Below, in pieces: positions 39,243 through 47,396 of a stretch of 64,000 bases of DNA (the first letter of the stretch is position 1; each line of letters begins with the position of its first letter). The DNA lies in contig NZ_CP188297.1 in the NCBI RefSeq assembly GCF_050030965.1, positions 2,356,001 through 2,420,000 of the forward strand, given 5' to 3'. The translations under genes were made by a program, and so were the position numbers. The DNA comes from Glutamicibacter sp002979865. GTDB taxonomy: Bacteria > Actinomycetota > Actinomycetes > Actinomycetales > Micrococcaceae. The notes below the pieces were generated by a model, which saw nothing but the letters and a program-made list of their open reading frames with translations, searched no databases and was not told the origin of the DNA.

Positions 39243-40988
39243 TTAATTCTGTGGGTCCTGTCCTGGGTCTTCCTTGAGGATCGCTCCGCCGCCATCGGGG
39301 TCGGCTACGAAGACCAGATTCGGGTCGGGGTTGTTGATGTCCTTTTCCAGCTGCTTGATCGCCTTGTCTCGTTTGAGCAGCCTCCGGATCAAATTGATGA
39401 TCATCAAAATGATCACGAAGGAGAAGGGGAAGGCGCCGATAATGGTGCCAGTTTGGACCGTATCGACCACCGCGGTTCCGCCCATGGTCAGCAGCACGGT
39501 GGTCACCGTTGCGACAGACAGCACGAGGACTACACGGAAGACTGGACCGGATTTGCCCGGGGCGGAGACGAATTCACTGAGTGCGTAAATGCCAGAGTCC
39601 AAGGATGTCACGTAGTAGGTGGCCACCAGGATGGTGGAAACAACTAGCAAGACCGTGCCAACGACAGGCACGGAGTCAAGCATGACGAACAAGCCGGAGG
39701 AAGTGTCCTCGGCGACTGCACTGCTGATGCCACGATTAGTCTGGTCATCGTAGTAGAGGGCTGCGGAGCCGATCACTGCAACCCAAACCATCACGATCAA
39801 TGAAGGAATTATGGTCACGCCGAGAACGAATTCGCGGATGGTACGGCCACGCGAAATGCGGGCAATGAATCCGGCCACAAATGGGGAGAAGGCAATAACC
39901 CAGCACCATATGAAGACCGTCCACCAGCCATTCCAGCTGTCTTGCCATGAATCCAGGGTGGTGGTGGCCAATCCTGAATCGCTCCATAGGCTCATATTGG
40001 CGAAGTTCGTGAAGAAGCTGCCAAAGGTCTGGGACAGATTCGAGATGATGTACAGCGATGGGCCGAAAATCAGCACCGCTGCGATCAGCACGATACTGAG
40101 GATCGAGTTCAATCCGCTGATGCGTGCCATACCCTTGCTGATGCCGACGATAGCCGAAATTGAGGTGATGCCGGCGAAGATCAGAATGACCATGAACCAC
40201 ATCATTGGGCTGGCGGTTAATCCAGTGAAGGAAGTCAGGCCGGAGGAGAACTGCATGGCTGCGAATCCGAAGGAGGTAGCCAGGCCGAGTACGGTCGCGA
40301 TAATTGCCAGGAGCTCAACGATGACACCGGCTCCGCGTCGCGACCAGCGGGGCAGCATATCCACGGTAGCCTCGCGAAAAGTCAATGTCTTGCCGAGGTT
40401 GTGATGCGAGTAGGCCAAGCACACTGCAACGGCGCAATACATTGCCCAGGCGGTCAAGCCCCAGTGGAAGTAGGTCCAAACAATGGCCCCTTCTTCGCCG
40501 CCACCGTTTGGCCCTGCTGGGATCACGGGGTTTTCATCGCGAAGCATAATTGGTTCGGCAACTGACCAGAAGATCAAGCCGATGCCTTGGCCGCAAGCGA
40601 ACAGCATGGAATACCATGCGAATTTGCTGTGCTGCGGTTTGGCATTCGGGCCACCGAGACGGATCTTGCCTACTCGGCTCATGGAGAGCCAAATGCACAC
40701 CACCACTGTGAATACTGAATACAAGATGAAGAGCCAGGTGAATTTTCCGGTGACGAAAGTGCGCATTTCGGAAATCGCGGCTGAGGCGGCTTCTGGATTG
40801 GACAGGACCCAAATCATCACGGCGATAATCAGTACTGGGGGGATTACGCGAATGAGCAGTCGATCCATGGGAGGTATGTGCCGCCCCATGAAACGTGGTA
40901 CCTCAACTTGCTTCTTAGTGCCTTCAGGGGTCCGGGGTGCTTTCGCGGACTTTTTCCTGTCTTGGGATGTCGAGCTATCCACAGACAT
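39243..40988 (-). CDS. BCCT-family transporter (likely for creatinine, creatine or a betaine)
   Basis: This 581-residue carrier has twelve predicted membrane segments and belongs to the betaine/choline/carnitine family. Signatures include FACGQGIGLIFWSVAEPI and the Trp-rich IVWTYFHWGLTAWAMYC in the substrate pathway. Others are WTVFIWCWVIAFSPFVAGFIARISRGRTIREF and TSLDSGIYALSEF. The long polar N- and C-terminal tails are usual. Its ATG lies one base after the creatininase stop (TAGCATG), so the two are co-translated. The substrate is inferred to be creatinine or creatine. Confidence 0.93.
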   Translation of the reverse strand: MSVDSSTSQDRKKSAKAPRTPEGTKKQVEVPRFMGRHIPPMDRLLIRVIPPVLIIAVMIWVLSNPEAASAAISEMRTFVTGKFTWLFILYSVFTVVVCIWLSMSRVGKIRLGGPNAKPQHSKFAWYSMLFACGQGIGLIFWSVAEPIMLRDENPVIPAGPNGGGEEGAIVWTYFHWGLTAWAMYCAVAVCLAYSHHNLGKTLTFREATVDMLPRWSRRGAGVIVELLAIIATVLGLATSFGFAAMQFSSGLTSFTGLTASPMMWFMVILIFAGITSISAIVGISKGMARISGLNSILSIVLIAAVLIFGPSLYIISNLSQTFGSFFTNFANMSLWSDSGLATTTLDSWQDSWNGWWTVFIWCWVIAFSPFVAGFIARISRGRTIREFVLGVTIIPSLIVMVWVAVIGSAALYYDDQTNRGISSAVAEDTSSGLFVMLDSVPVVGTVLLVVSTILVATYYVTSLDSGIYALSEFVSAPGKSGPVFRVVLVLSVATVTTVLLTMGGTAVVDTVQTGTIIGAFPFSFVIILMIINLIRRLLKRDKAIKQLEKDINNPDPNLVFVADPDGGGAILKEDPGQDPQN

Positions 40989-40989
40989 G

Positions 40990-41784
40990 CTATTTCACCT
41001 CGATGCTGATGTTGCCCAGCAGCAGCTCGCCTTTGAGTGCATCGGCAACTTGGTTTGTGACGGTTTCGAATAGCAGCTGGCCGCGATCTGCCGTGGCGCC
41101 CTTCGCAGAAGAGAGGCAACCGCTGTCCGGGGTGCGTGACGGATCCTCCGGGAAGATGTCATAGGGCGCGAGCTTAGCGGGCGGGTGGTCGACAACCCGA
41201 TCCATGTTTACCAGGTGCGGGTGGAGCAGGAGCATCAAGGAAGTTTCGAGGATGCCTCCGTGCTCGATGTCCCAGCCGAGGAAGCCGTCGGGGAAGACCT
41301 TGGCCAAGGTTTCCTCATCGACAAAGTCCCAGTAAGACAGCAGGATGGCGCGCGACGCCGCGCCGGCGGCTCGGCACTTGGCTACTGCGTTGTCCAATCC
41401 TTCGTAGATGAACTGGTAGTTCTCGAAATGCCCGTTGAGGACGACAACATTATCGAAGCCCTGGGAGATGAAGGATGCAACTACGTCCTCAATCATCAAG
41501 CTAAGCGAAGTGCCGCCGAGGCTGGTGGTGCCTTTGCGGTGGTTGCCGCCGCCGGAGCGGGGCTGGGATTTGTACCCGTAGCTCAACGCCGGCGCAACCA
41601 AAGCACCTGTGCGTTGCGCGACGGCTTCTGCGATGGAACGCGAGAGCATGGCATCTACGCCCAGTGGCATGTGAGGTCCGTGCTGTTCGGTCGCTCCGGC
41701 CGGGATGATAATGGTGGATCCGGTACGCGCTACGTTCTCGGCGTAAGTCTGGGCATCGAGTTCGTCTATGAATACTGAGTGCAT
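40990..41784 (-). CDS. Creatininase (creatinine amidohydrolase)
   Basis: This 264-residue enzyme opens the creatinine ring to creatine with two metal ions. Metal ligands are visible: Glu33 and His35 in PAGATEQHGPHMPLGVD, Asp44 in the same motif, and the NGHFEN motif carrying the next His and Glu. WDIEHGGILETS is also conserved in the family. The length agrees with the Pseudomonas enzyme of about 260 residues. The ATG has AGGAGA upstream. It is the first gene of the creatininase-BCCT operon, under a promoter with a palindrome like that of creatinase. Confidence 0.95.
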   Translation of the reverse strand: MHSVFIDELDAQTYAENVARTGSTIIIPAGATEQHGPHMPLGVDAMLSRSIAEAVAQRTGALVAPALSYGYKSQPRSGGGNHRKGTTSLGGTSLSLMIEDVVASFISQGFDNVVVLNGHFENYQFIYEGLDNAVAKCRAAGAASRAILLSYWDFVDEETLAKVFPDGFLGWDIEHGGILETSLMLLLHPHLVNMDRVVDHPPAKLAPYDIFPEDPSRTPDSGCLSSAKGATADRGQLLFETVTNQVADALKGELLLGNISIEVK

Positions 41785-41860
41785 GGAATTCTCCTGGACC
41801 CGTGGGGCAAGTAATGCCGCAGGCGGGAAAGATTCGGTATCGGAATACGGTTGCAAGAAG

Positions 41861-41908
41861 CGCAACAGTGTTGCACTGAATCATTTCAGTGGCTCACGTC
41901 ACAGTCAA
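41861..41908 (-). promoter_or_regulatory. Creatininase promoter and IclR-type operator
   Basis: On the minus strand, TTGACT (41903-41908), a 17-base spacer and AATGAT (41880-41885) are followed by TGCAAC-N3-GTTGCG (41861-41875). The arrangement and flanking bases match those before creatinase with a one-base gap. Joint control by the IclR protein at 35344-36117 is inferred. Confidence 0.7.
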
Positions 41909-42164
41909 GCCTCATGGTGAAAAACTTCGCATGGTGGTCGTGGCGCATCTCGCGGGTTCAGCATCTGCACGATGAGCGGCAAGAAGAGGTGCCAAGCCAG
42001 TGCGGTAACGAGGTGCCAGCTTGCGCGGTGCACGAAAATCGAAGTGTTGCGTGGCGGATGCATGCCAGGCGGTTTGGATTAGCGCGCCAAGCAGGGGTGG
42101 GACGGGGTGATGCGTGGTTGCGTAATAGCGGCGAGCGGTGCAAACGATCGGTTTACCTCGCGGC
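41909..42164. other. Intergenic region between creatininase promoter and the HNH gene
   Basis: The part next to 41908 contains a GTGAAAA block also found upstream of the creatinase promoter. In the remaining bases I see no open frame with a ribosome-binding site, no strong hairpin and no repeat. Confidence 0.4.
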
Positions 42165-43619
42165 TCATGGATCCGGTTGTTCGGGTGGGGGCTTCAGCCG
42201 TTCCTTGAGTTGCTGTATCCATTTCGAGTCGCGTCTCAATTGTGGGAACGGCTTGTGCGCGTACCCCGTGGCTGGTGGCGCGGTGGACTTGTAGGACATC
42301 GCCGAGCCGGGACAGATCATGATGGTGTGGCCGTTGCCGTAGGTCGTGTATTCGTACCAGCCGGCGGATTCCTTGGCCTTGTTGCAACTAGCGCAGCGGC
42401 CATCGCCGTTGAAGACGGTGCTCTTGCCTCCGCGGGCGTATTGCTTGACGTGGTCTATTTCCTCCACGATGCCGTCGCAGAACGGGGTGCGGCAGTGCCG
42501 GTCGCGGATCGCGATGAACTTCTTGAGCTTTTCCGGGAAGATCCGGGCTTTGGAGTCCATGGCGATCAGGTCCTGGTCGCCGGGTGCGGTGTAGAGGCGG
42601 GCCAGTTCGGTGCGCACGTCGAGCTGTTCGATCAGCTCCGTGGTGGGTTTGGCGTCCATTTGGTCGAAGGTCAGGCTGTTGGGGATCTGGTGCCCGCTGA
42701 TCCATTCGCGTACGCTCTGGGCGGGGATGAAGCCGTAACCTTCCAGGTAGGCTGGTTCGCGTTCGCCGGCGAACAGGGCCCGGTCGGTCATGACTACTGC
42801 GACTTGCAGGGCGATGGGCATTTTGGAGGGTTCGCCGACCATCATGTAGCTGAAGAGCAGGTCGGCGCGGATCTGGGTGCGGGTGCGGGGGTCGCCTTTT
42901 TTGCGCAGGGTTTTGGATTCTTCGGCGAGGTAGCGTTTGAGGCACATGCCCTGCAGCAGGGGGTATTCGCCGTGGATGATGATGCGGCCGTGCTGGTCGT
43001 CGATTTTCAGGGTGAGGTTGCGTTGCTCTTCGACGGTTTTCTGCTTGATGGAGTCGGGGTCGGAGATGTAGGCCAGGGCGAATTTTCGGACTGTTTCCTT
43101 GATTTGGGTGGTGCCCATGGATTCGAACATGTGCGGGTTCTGGGCGTAGAACTGGTCGAATTCGGTGCGGCGCTGGGGTTTGAGGTCTTGGAGCGGGGTG
43201 AGGATGGCTTGGGTTTGGGCTTCGGTGAATTCGCCGCGGGCGCAGGCGGCGGCGAGGTTCGGGGTGTCTTCGAAGAGGATGCGGCAATTGACCAGGTAGT
43301 TGCGCATGCCGTGCGGTGATTGCTTGCGGGCCAGGGCGACGCAGGCGGCTGCGCCGCGGGTTTGGTCATCGAGGTGGATGCCGCGTTCTTCGTGGTCGCG
43401 GACGTATTCTTTTTCGATTTGGTGGGCGAGGCCGGCCTGCTTGCAGCGTGCTGCGGAGATGAGGGCTTCCAGCAGTTCGATGCCGTGGGCGCAGTCGGCT
43501 TTGCTGCCGTGTTCTTCGAGGGCGGAGAGGTCGTTTTGCACGGTTTGGACGTGGAGGTCGAATTCCTCGGGGGGTGCTGGTGGGGTGAGGCTGTTTCCGT
43601 GCGCCTTTGCTTCGGACAT
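42165..43619 (-). CDS. DUF222/HNH-endonuclease-motif protein
   Basis: This 484-residue protein has an N-terminal helical DUF222-type region (ELLEALISAARCKQAGLAHQIEKEYV). The C-terminal HNH domain carries RDRHCRTPFCDG and EIDHVKQYARGGKSTVFNGDGRCASCNKAKE, including the zinc-type Cys pairs and the catalytic His. Such proteins (the 13E12-like family) are common in multiple copies in actinobacteria; their role is unknown, though mobility or defence has been suggested. The gene has a TATAAT box so close to its ATG that the transcript is probably leaderless. It interrupts the creatinine and sarcosine gene blocks. Confidence 0.88.
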   Translation of the reverse strand: MSEAKAHGNSLTPPAPPEEFDLHVQTVQNDLSALEEHGSKADCAHGIELLEALISAARCKQAGLAHQIEKEYVRDHEERGIHLDDQTRGAAACVALARKQSPHGMRNYLVNCRILFEDTPNLAAACARGEFTEAQTQAILTPLQDLKPQRRTEFDQFYAQNPHMFESMGTTQIKETVRKFALAYISDPDSIKQKTVEEQRNLTLKIDDQHGRIIIHGEYPLLQGMCLKRYLAEESKTLRKKGDPRTRTQIRADLLFSYMMVGEPSKMPIALQVAVVMTDRALFAGEREPAYLEGYGFIPAQSVREWISGHQIPNSLTFDQMDAKPTTELIEQLDVRTELARLYTAPGDQDLIAMDSKARIFPEKLKKFIAIRDRHCRTPFCDGIVEEIDHVKQYARGGKSTVFNGDGRCASCNKAKESAGWYEYTTYGNGHTIMICPGSAMSYKSTAPPATGYAHKPFPQLRRDSKWIQQLKERLKPPPEQPDP

Positions 43620-43625
43620 GTTCTA

Positions 43626-43654
43626 ATTATACTTCGCTTACTCGAACATGTCTT
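43626..43654 (-). promoter_or_regulatory. Promoter for a leaderless DUF222/HNH transcript
   Basis: On the minus strand a perfect TATAAT (43626-43631) lies seven bases before the ATG at 43619. AAGACA (43649-43654) sits 17 bases further upstream as a weak -35. The expected transcript start coincides with the start codon. Confidence 0.6.
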
Positions 43655-43722
43655 CGATTCTGAGAAATGGGGATAAGTATTTTTTCGCAGTGCATGGCAT
43701 CGCTCCAGCGGTGAAGCCGCGG

Positions 43723-44382
43723 CTAGAGAACGGATCGCACCGACGCCTCGAAATGCACGATATGCTCCAGGGCCAACTCCTGTGCCAGCTGCGCGTCGCC
43801 GTCGAGGATGGCTTGGAGCAGCGAGATGTGTTCTTCAATGTGCTCGTCGATGCTCGGCAGGCGATCCAGGGCCATGCACCAGATGCGGGTGGCAAGGTTA
43901 TCCAGGCGGATCAGTGTCTGCTCCAGGTGGTGATTGCCGGCCGCTTGGTAGATCAGCCGGTGCACTTCCAGGTCGTTCTCCATCAGCGTGCGCCGGAGAT
44001 TCGCGCCCGACAGCTGGCTGACGGCTTGGAGCGTTGCCTCGATGCGACTGCGTGCACTGCCGCCATGCAGGGCTGCTGCCTTGGCCGCGGCGAGGGGTTC
44101 CAGGGCTTCGCGGACTTCGGTGATATCGGCCAGCTCCGTGATGTCCACGCGGGTGGCAAAGGTGCCGCGTCGCGGATAGGACTGCACCAGGTGGTCGACC
44201 TCCAGGCGCTTGAGCGCCTCGCGCAACGGCGTGCGGCCGACCCCAAGTTCGTTGACCAGATGGGCTTCGTTGATCGGGTCGCCGGGGGCGATGTCCATCA
44301 TGATGAGCCGGTCTCGCAGAACCAGGTAGGCGCGTTCAGCCAGGGACTCGGCGCCCACGGGAAGCTGTGTGGCGAGTGTCAT
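43723..44382 (-). CDS. GntR-family regulator with FCD domain
   Basis: This 219-residue protein has an N-terminal GntR winged HTH (LAERAYLVLRDRLIMMDIAPGDPINEAHLVNELGVGRTPLREALKRLEVDHLV). The FCD ligand domain carries the usual metal-site helices (REALEPLAAAKAAAL, NDLEVHRLIYQAAGNHHLEQTLIRL, EEHISLLQAILDGD). It is divergent from glyA and the sarcosine oxidase genes. A TGATATATCA palindrome between them is a candidate operator. Control of sarcosine oxidation by a small carboxylate is inferred from position. Confidence 0.92.
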   Translation of the reverse strand: MTLATQLPVGAESLAERAYLVLRDRLIMMDIAPGDPINEAHLVNELGVGRTPLREALKRLEVDHLVQSYPRRGTFATRVDITELADITEVREALEPLAAAKAAALHGGSARSRIEATLQAVSQLSGANLRRTLMENDLEVHRLIYQAAGNHHLEQTLIRLDNLATRIWCMALDRLPSIDEHIEEHISLLQAILDGDAQLAQELALEHIVHFEASVRSVL

Positions 44383-44449
44383 CTTGCCTCCGTTTTCTCT
44401 GTTCCATACTGCGTGATTGCTACACGCTGAAATAATTTCGGGCTACCCA

Positions 44450-44500
44450 TTGACCGGGCTGTGACTTCCATCATACAGTGAATCGCAGATTGATATATCA
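44450..44500 (+). promoter_or_regulatory. glyA-sox promoter and candidate GntR operator
   Basis: TTGACC (44450-44455), an 18-base spacer and TACAGT (44474-44479) form a plausible promoter for glyA. The 10-base palindrome TGATATATCA (44491-44500) follows just after the predicted start, in a good place for repression by the divergent GntR/FCD protein. Confidence 0.55.
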
Positions 44501-44533
44501 GTTGTCGGCAATTCATACATTTAGGAATGGGCA

Positions 44534-45850
44534 ATGGCACAAGCTTCAACTCTCTCGGCAGATTCCCTGACCGCAGACCTCGCGCATCTCGATCCGGAAG
44601 TAGCGCAGCGTATTGACGCTGAGCTGGCTCGCCAGCAGCGCGGCCTGGAAATGATCGCGTCGGAGAACCACACTGCGCAGGCAATCATGCAGGCGCAGGG
44701 TTCGGTACTGACCAACAAGTATGCCGAGGGCTACCCGGGCCGCCGCTATTACGGCGGTTGCGAGGAAGTTGATGTCATCGAGACGCTGGCGATCGAGCGC
44801 CTCAAGGACCTGTTCGGGGCGAAGTTCGCCAACGTGCAGCCGCACTCCGGTGCGCAGGCCAACGCGTCGGTGTACCACGCGCTGGTTCGCCCGGGCGATA
44901 CCGTGCTGGGGCTGAACCTGAACCACGGTGGCCACCTGACCCACGGGATGAAGCTGAACTTCTCGGGCCGCTTGTTCAACATCGTTCCTTACGGTGTGGA
45001 CGAGGAAACCTATGAAGTGGACATGGACGAGGTGGAGCGCCTTGCCATCGAGAACCAGCCGAAGATGATTGTTGCTGGCTGGTCGGCGTACCCGCGCCAG
45101 CTGGATTTCAAGCGCTTCCGCGAAATCGCTGACAAGGTCGGCGCGTACCTGTTCGTGGATATGGCGCACTTCGCTGGCCTGGTGGCAACCGGGTTGCATC
45201 CTTCGCCGGTCCCGCACGCTCACGTGGTGACTTCCACGACGCATAAGACGCTTGCTGGTCCTCGTGGCGGCATTATTCTCTCGAATGATGCGGAGATCGC
45301 GAAGAAGCTGAACTCGGCGGTGTTCCCTGGCCAGCAGGGTGGTCCGTTGGAGCACGTGATTGCTGGCAAGGCGGTGGCTTTCAAGATTGCCGCTTCGCCG
45401 GAGTTCAAGGAGCGCCAGGAGCGGACCTTGGCTGGTGCGCGGATCTTGGCTGAGCGCTTGACCCAGGAAGATGTTGTTGCCAAGGGCATCAGCGTTTTGA
45501 CTGGTGGCACGGATGTTCACATGGTGCTCGTTGACTTGCGTAATAGCGAGCTGGATGGGCAGCAGGGTGAGGATCTTTTGGCGCAGGTGGAGATCACGGT
45601 GAACCGCAATTCGGTGCCGTTTGATCCTCGTCCGCCGATGGTGACTTCGGGGTTGCGTATTGGTACCCCGGCGTTGGCTACCCGTGGTTTCTCGGAGGCT
45701 GCGTTCGCTGAGGTTGCGGAGATCATTGCGCAGGCGTTGATTGCTGGTGCTGAGGGTAATGCGGCGGCGTTGCCGGAGCTGAAGGATCGTGTTCTGCAGC
45801 TTGCCGCGGCCCACCCGCTGTACCCGAACCTGAAGAAGATTGGAGAATAG
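44534..45850 (+). CDS. glyA: Serine hydroxymethyltransferase
   Basis: This 438-residue PLP enzyme interconverts glycine plus methylene-tetrahydrofolate and serine. It shows LEMIASENHTAQAIMQAQGSVLTNKYAEGYPGRRYYGGCEEVD, and the PLP-Lys motif STTHKTLAGPRGG. Placed 2 bases before soxB, it can use both products of sarcosine oxidase, glycine and the folate-bound C1 unit, to make serine. This copy is therefore probably a catabolic SHMT; a second, housekeeping copy may exist elsewhere. The glyA-soxBDAG order is as known from arthrobacters and pseudomonads. Confidence 0.97.
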   Translation: MAQASTLSADSLTADLAHLDPEVAQRIDAELARQQRGLEMIASENHTAQAIMQAQGSVLTNKYAEGYPGRRYYGGCEEVDVIETLAIERLKDLFGAKFANVQPHSGAQANASVYHALVRPGDTVLGLNLNHGGHLTHGMKLNFSGRLFNIVPYGVDEETYEVDMDEVERLAIENQPKMIVAGWSAYPRQLDFKRFREIADKVGAYLFVDMAHFAGLVATGLHPSPVPHAHVVTSTTHKTLAGPRGGIILSNDAEIAKKLNSAVFPGQQGGPLEHVIAGKAVAFKIAASPEFKERQERTLAGARILAERLTQEDVVAKGISVLTGGTDVHMVLVDLRNSELDGQQGEDLLAQVEITVNRNSVPFDPRPPMVTSGLRIGTPALATRGFSEAAFAEVAEIIAQALIAGAEGNAAALPELKDRVLQLAAAHPLYPNLKKIGE

Positions 45851-45852
45851 CC

Positions 45853-47070
45853 ATGGCTGATCTGCTGCCTGAGCACCCGGAATTCCTCTGGGCCAACCCG
45901 GAACCGAAGAAGTCCTACGACGCAGTGATCGTCGGAGGCGGCGGCCACGGCCTGGCTACCGCCTACTTCCTGGCCAAGAACCACGGCATCACCAACGTCG
46001 CCGTCCTGGAAAAAGGCTGGCTGGCCGGCGGGAACATGGCCCGCAACACCACCATCATCCGCTCCAACTACCTCTGGGACGAGTCAGCGGGCATCTACGA
46101 GAAGTCGCTGAAGCTGTGGGAGCAGCTGCCCGAGGACCTGGAATACGACTTCCTGTTCTCCCAGCGCGGCGTGATGAACCTGGCCCACACCCTGGGTGAT
46201 GTGCGCGAATCCGTGCGCCGCGTGGAAGCCAACAAGCTTAACGGCGTGGATGCCGAATGGCTGGACCCTTCCCAGGTCAAGGAAGCCTGCCCGATCATCA
46301 ACATCGGCGACGACATCCGCTACCCGGTCATGGGCGCGACCTGGCAGCCGCGTGCCGGCATCGCCAAGCACGACCACGTGGCCTGGGCCTTCGCCCGCAA
46401 GGCCAACGAGCTGGGCGTGGATATCATCCAGAACTGCGAAGTCACCGGCTTCATCAAGGACGGCGAGAAGGTCACCGGCGTGAAGACCACCCGCGGCACC
46501 ATCCACGCGGGCAAGGTCGCCCTGGCTGGGGCAGGGCACTCCTCGGTGCTGGCCGAAATGGCCGGCTTCGAACTGCCGATCCAGTCCCACCCGCTGCAGG
46601 CACTGGTCTCCGAGCTGTTCGAACCGGTGCACCCGACGGTGGTCATGTCCAACCACATCCACGTCTACGTCTCCCAGGCCCACAAGGGGGAGCTGGTCAT
46701 GGGCGCGGGCATCGACAACTACAACGGCTACGGGCAGCGCGGCGCTTTCCACGTCATCCAGGAGCAGATGGCCGCGGCCGTGGAGCTGTTCCCGATCTTC
46801 GCCCGGGCGCATGTGCTGCGCACCTGGGGCGGCATCGTGGACACCACCATGGACGCCTCGCCGATCATCTCCAAGACCCCGATCCAGAACCTGTACGTGA
46901 ACTGCGGCTGGGGCACCGGCGGATTCAAGGGCACCCCGGGTGCCGGATTCACCCTGGCGCACACCATCGCCAACGACGAGCCGCACGAGCTGAACAAGCC
47001 GTTCAGCCTGGATCGCTTCGAAACCGGCCACCTGATCGACGAGCACGGCGCCGCAGCCGTCGCACACTAG
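45853..47070 (+). CDS. soxB: Sarcosine oxidase subunit beta
   Basis: This 405-residue flavoprotein has an N-terminal FAD-binding DAVIVGGGGHGLATAYFLAK. His173 in GIAKHDHVAWAF corresponds to the histidine that covalently binds FMN in the heterotetrameric enzyme. It oxidises sarcosine to glycine, with transfer of the C1 unit to tetrahydrofolate in the alpha subunit. The long motif NCGWGTGGFKGTPGAGFTLAHTIA near the end is typical of the family. It follows glyA directly and precedes soxD by 11 bases. Confidence 0.96.
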   Translation: MADLLPEHPEFLWANPEPKKSYDAVIVGGGGHGLATAYFLAKNHGITNVAVLEKGWLAGGNMARNTTIIRSNYLWDESAGIYEKSLKLWEQLPEDLEYDFLFSQRGVMNLAHTLGDVRESVRRVEANKLNGVDAEWLDPSQVKEACPIINIGDDIRYPVMGATWQPRAGIAKHDHVAWAFARKANELGVDIIQNCEVTGFIKDGEKVTGVKTTRGTIHAGKVALAGAGHSSVLAEMAGFELPIQSHPLQALVSELFEPVHPTVVMSNHIHVYVSQAHKGELVMGAGIDNYNGYGQRGAFHVIQEQMAAAVELFPIFARAHVLRTWGGIVDTTMDASPIISKTPIQNLYVNCGWGTGGFKGTPGAGFTLAHTIANDEPHELNKPFSLDRFETGHLIDEHGAAAVAH

Positions 47071-47081
47071 GAGCAACCGCC

Positions 47082-47396
47082 ATGATGCTGATTGATTGCC
47101 CGAACTGCGGGCCACGCAATGAGAACGAATTCAAGTACGGGGGAGAAGCCCACGTGGCCTACCCGGCGGACCCGAGCGCCTTGAGCGACAAGGAATGGTC
47201 CCGCTACCTGTTCTACCGGCAGAACAAGAAGGGCATCTTCGCCGAACGCTGGGTCCACGCCGGCGGCTGCCGCAAGTGGTTCAACGCCCTGCGCGACACC
47301 GTCACCTACGAGTTCAAGGCCATCTACCAGGCCAGCGAACCACGCCCAGAACTGAGCACCACCGACATCCGCAGCGCCGAAGGAGGCACCCGATGA
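47082..47396 (+). CDS. soxD: Sarcosine oxidase subunit delta
   Basis: This 104-residue small subunit starts MMLIDCPNCGPRNENEFKYGGEAHVAYP. It carries the zinc-binding CPNC pair, a His and a late Cys (HAGGCRKWF). WSRYLFYRQNKKG is conserved in the family. It packs against the alpha subunit of the heterotetramer. The ATG at 47082 follows AGGAG; a second ATG is the next codon. Its TGA overlaps the soxA ATG (ATGA). Confidence 0.95.
   Translation: MMLIDCPNCGPRNENEFKYGGEAHVAYPADPSALSDKEWSRYLFYRQNKKGIFAERWVHAGGCRKWFNALRDTVTYEFKAIYQASEPRPELSTTDIRSAEGGTR

Noticed and set aside
42165..43619. HNH gene as evidence of an intein or group I/II intron
   Set aside because: The gene is a free-standing DUF222/HNH protein with its own promoter and start; the flanking genes are intact.
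44383..44533. Possible glycine riboswitch before glyA
   Set aside because: The gap of 151 bases shows a promoter and palindrome but no glycine-aptamer-like paired structure that I can recognise.
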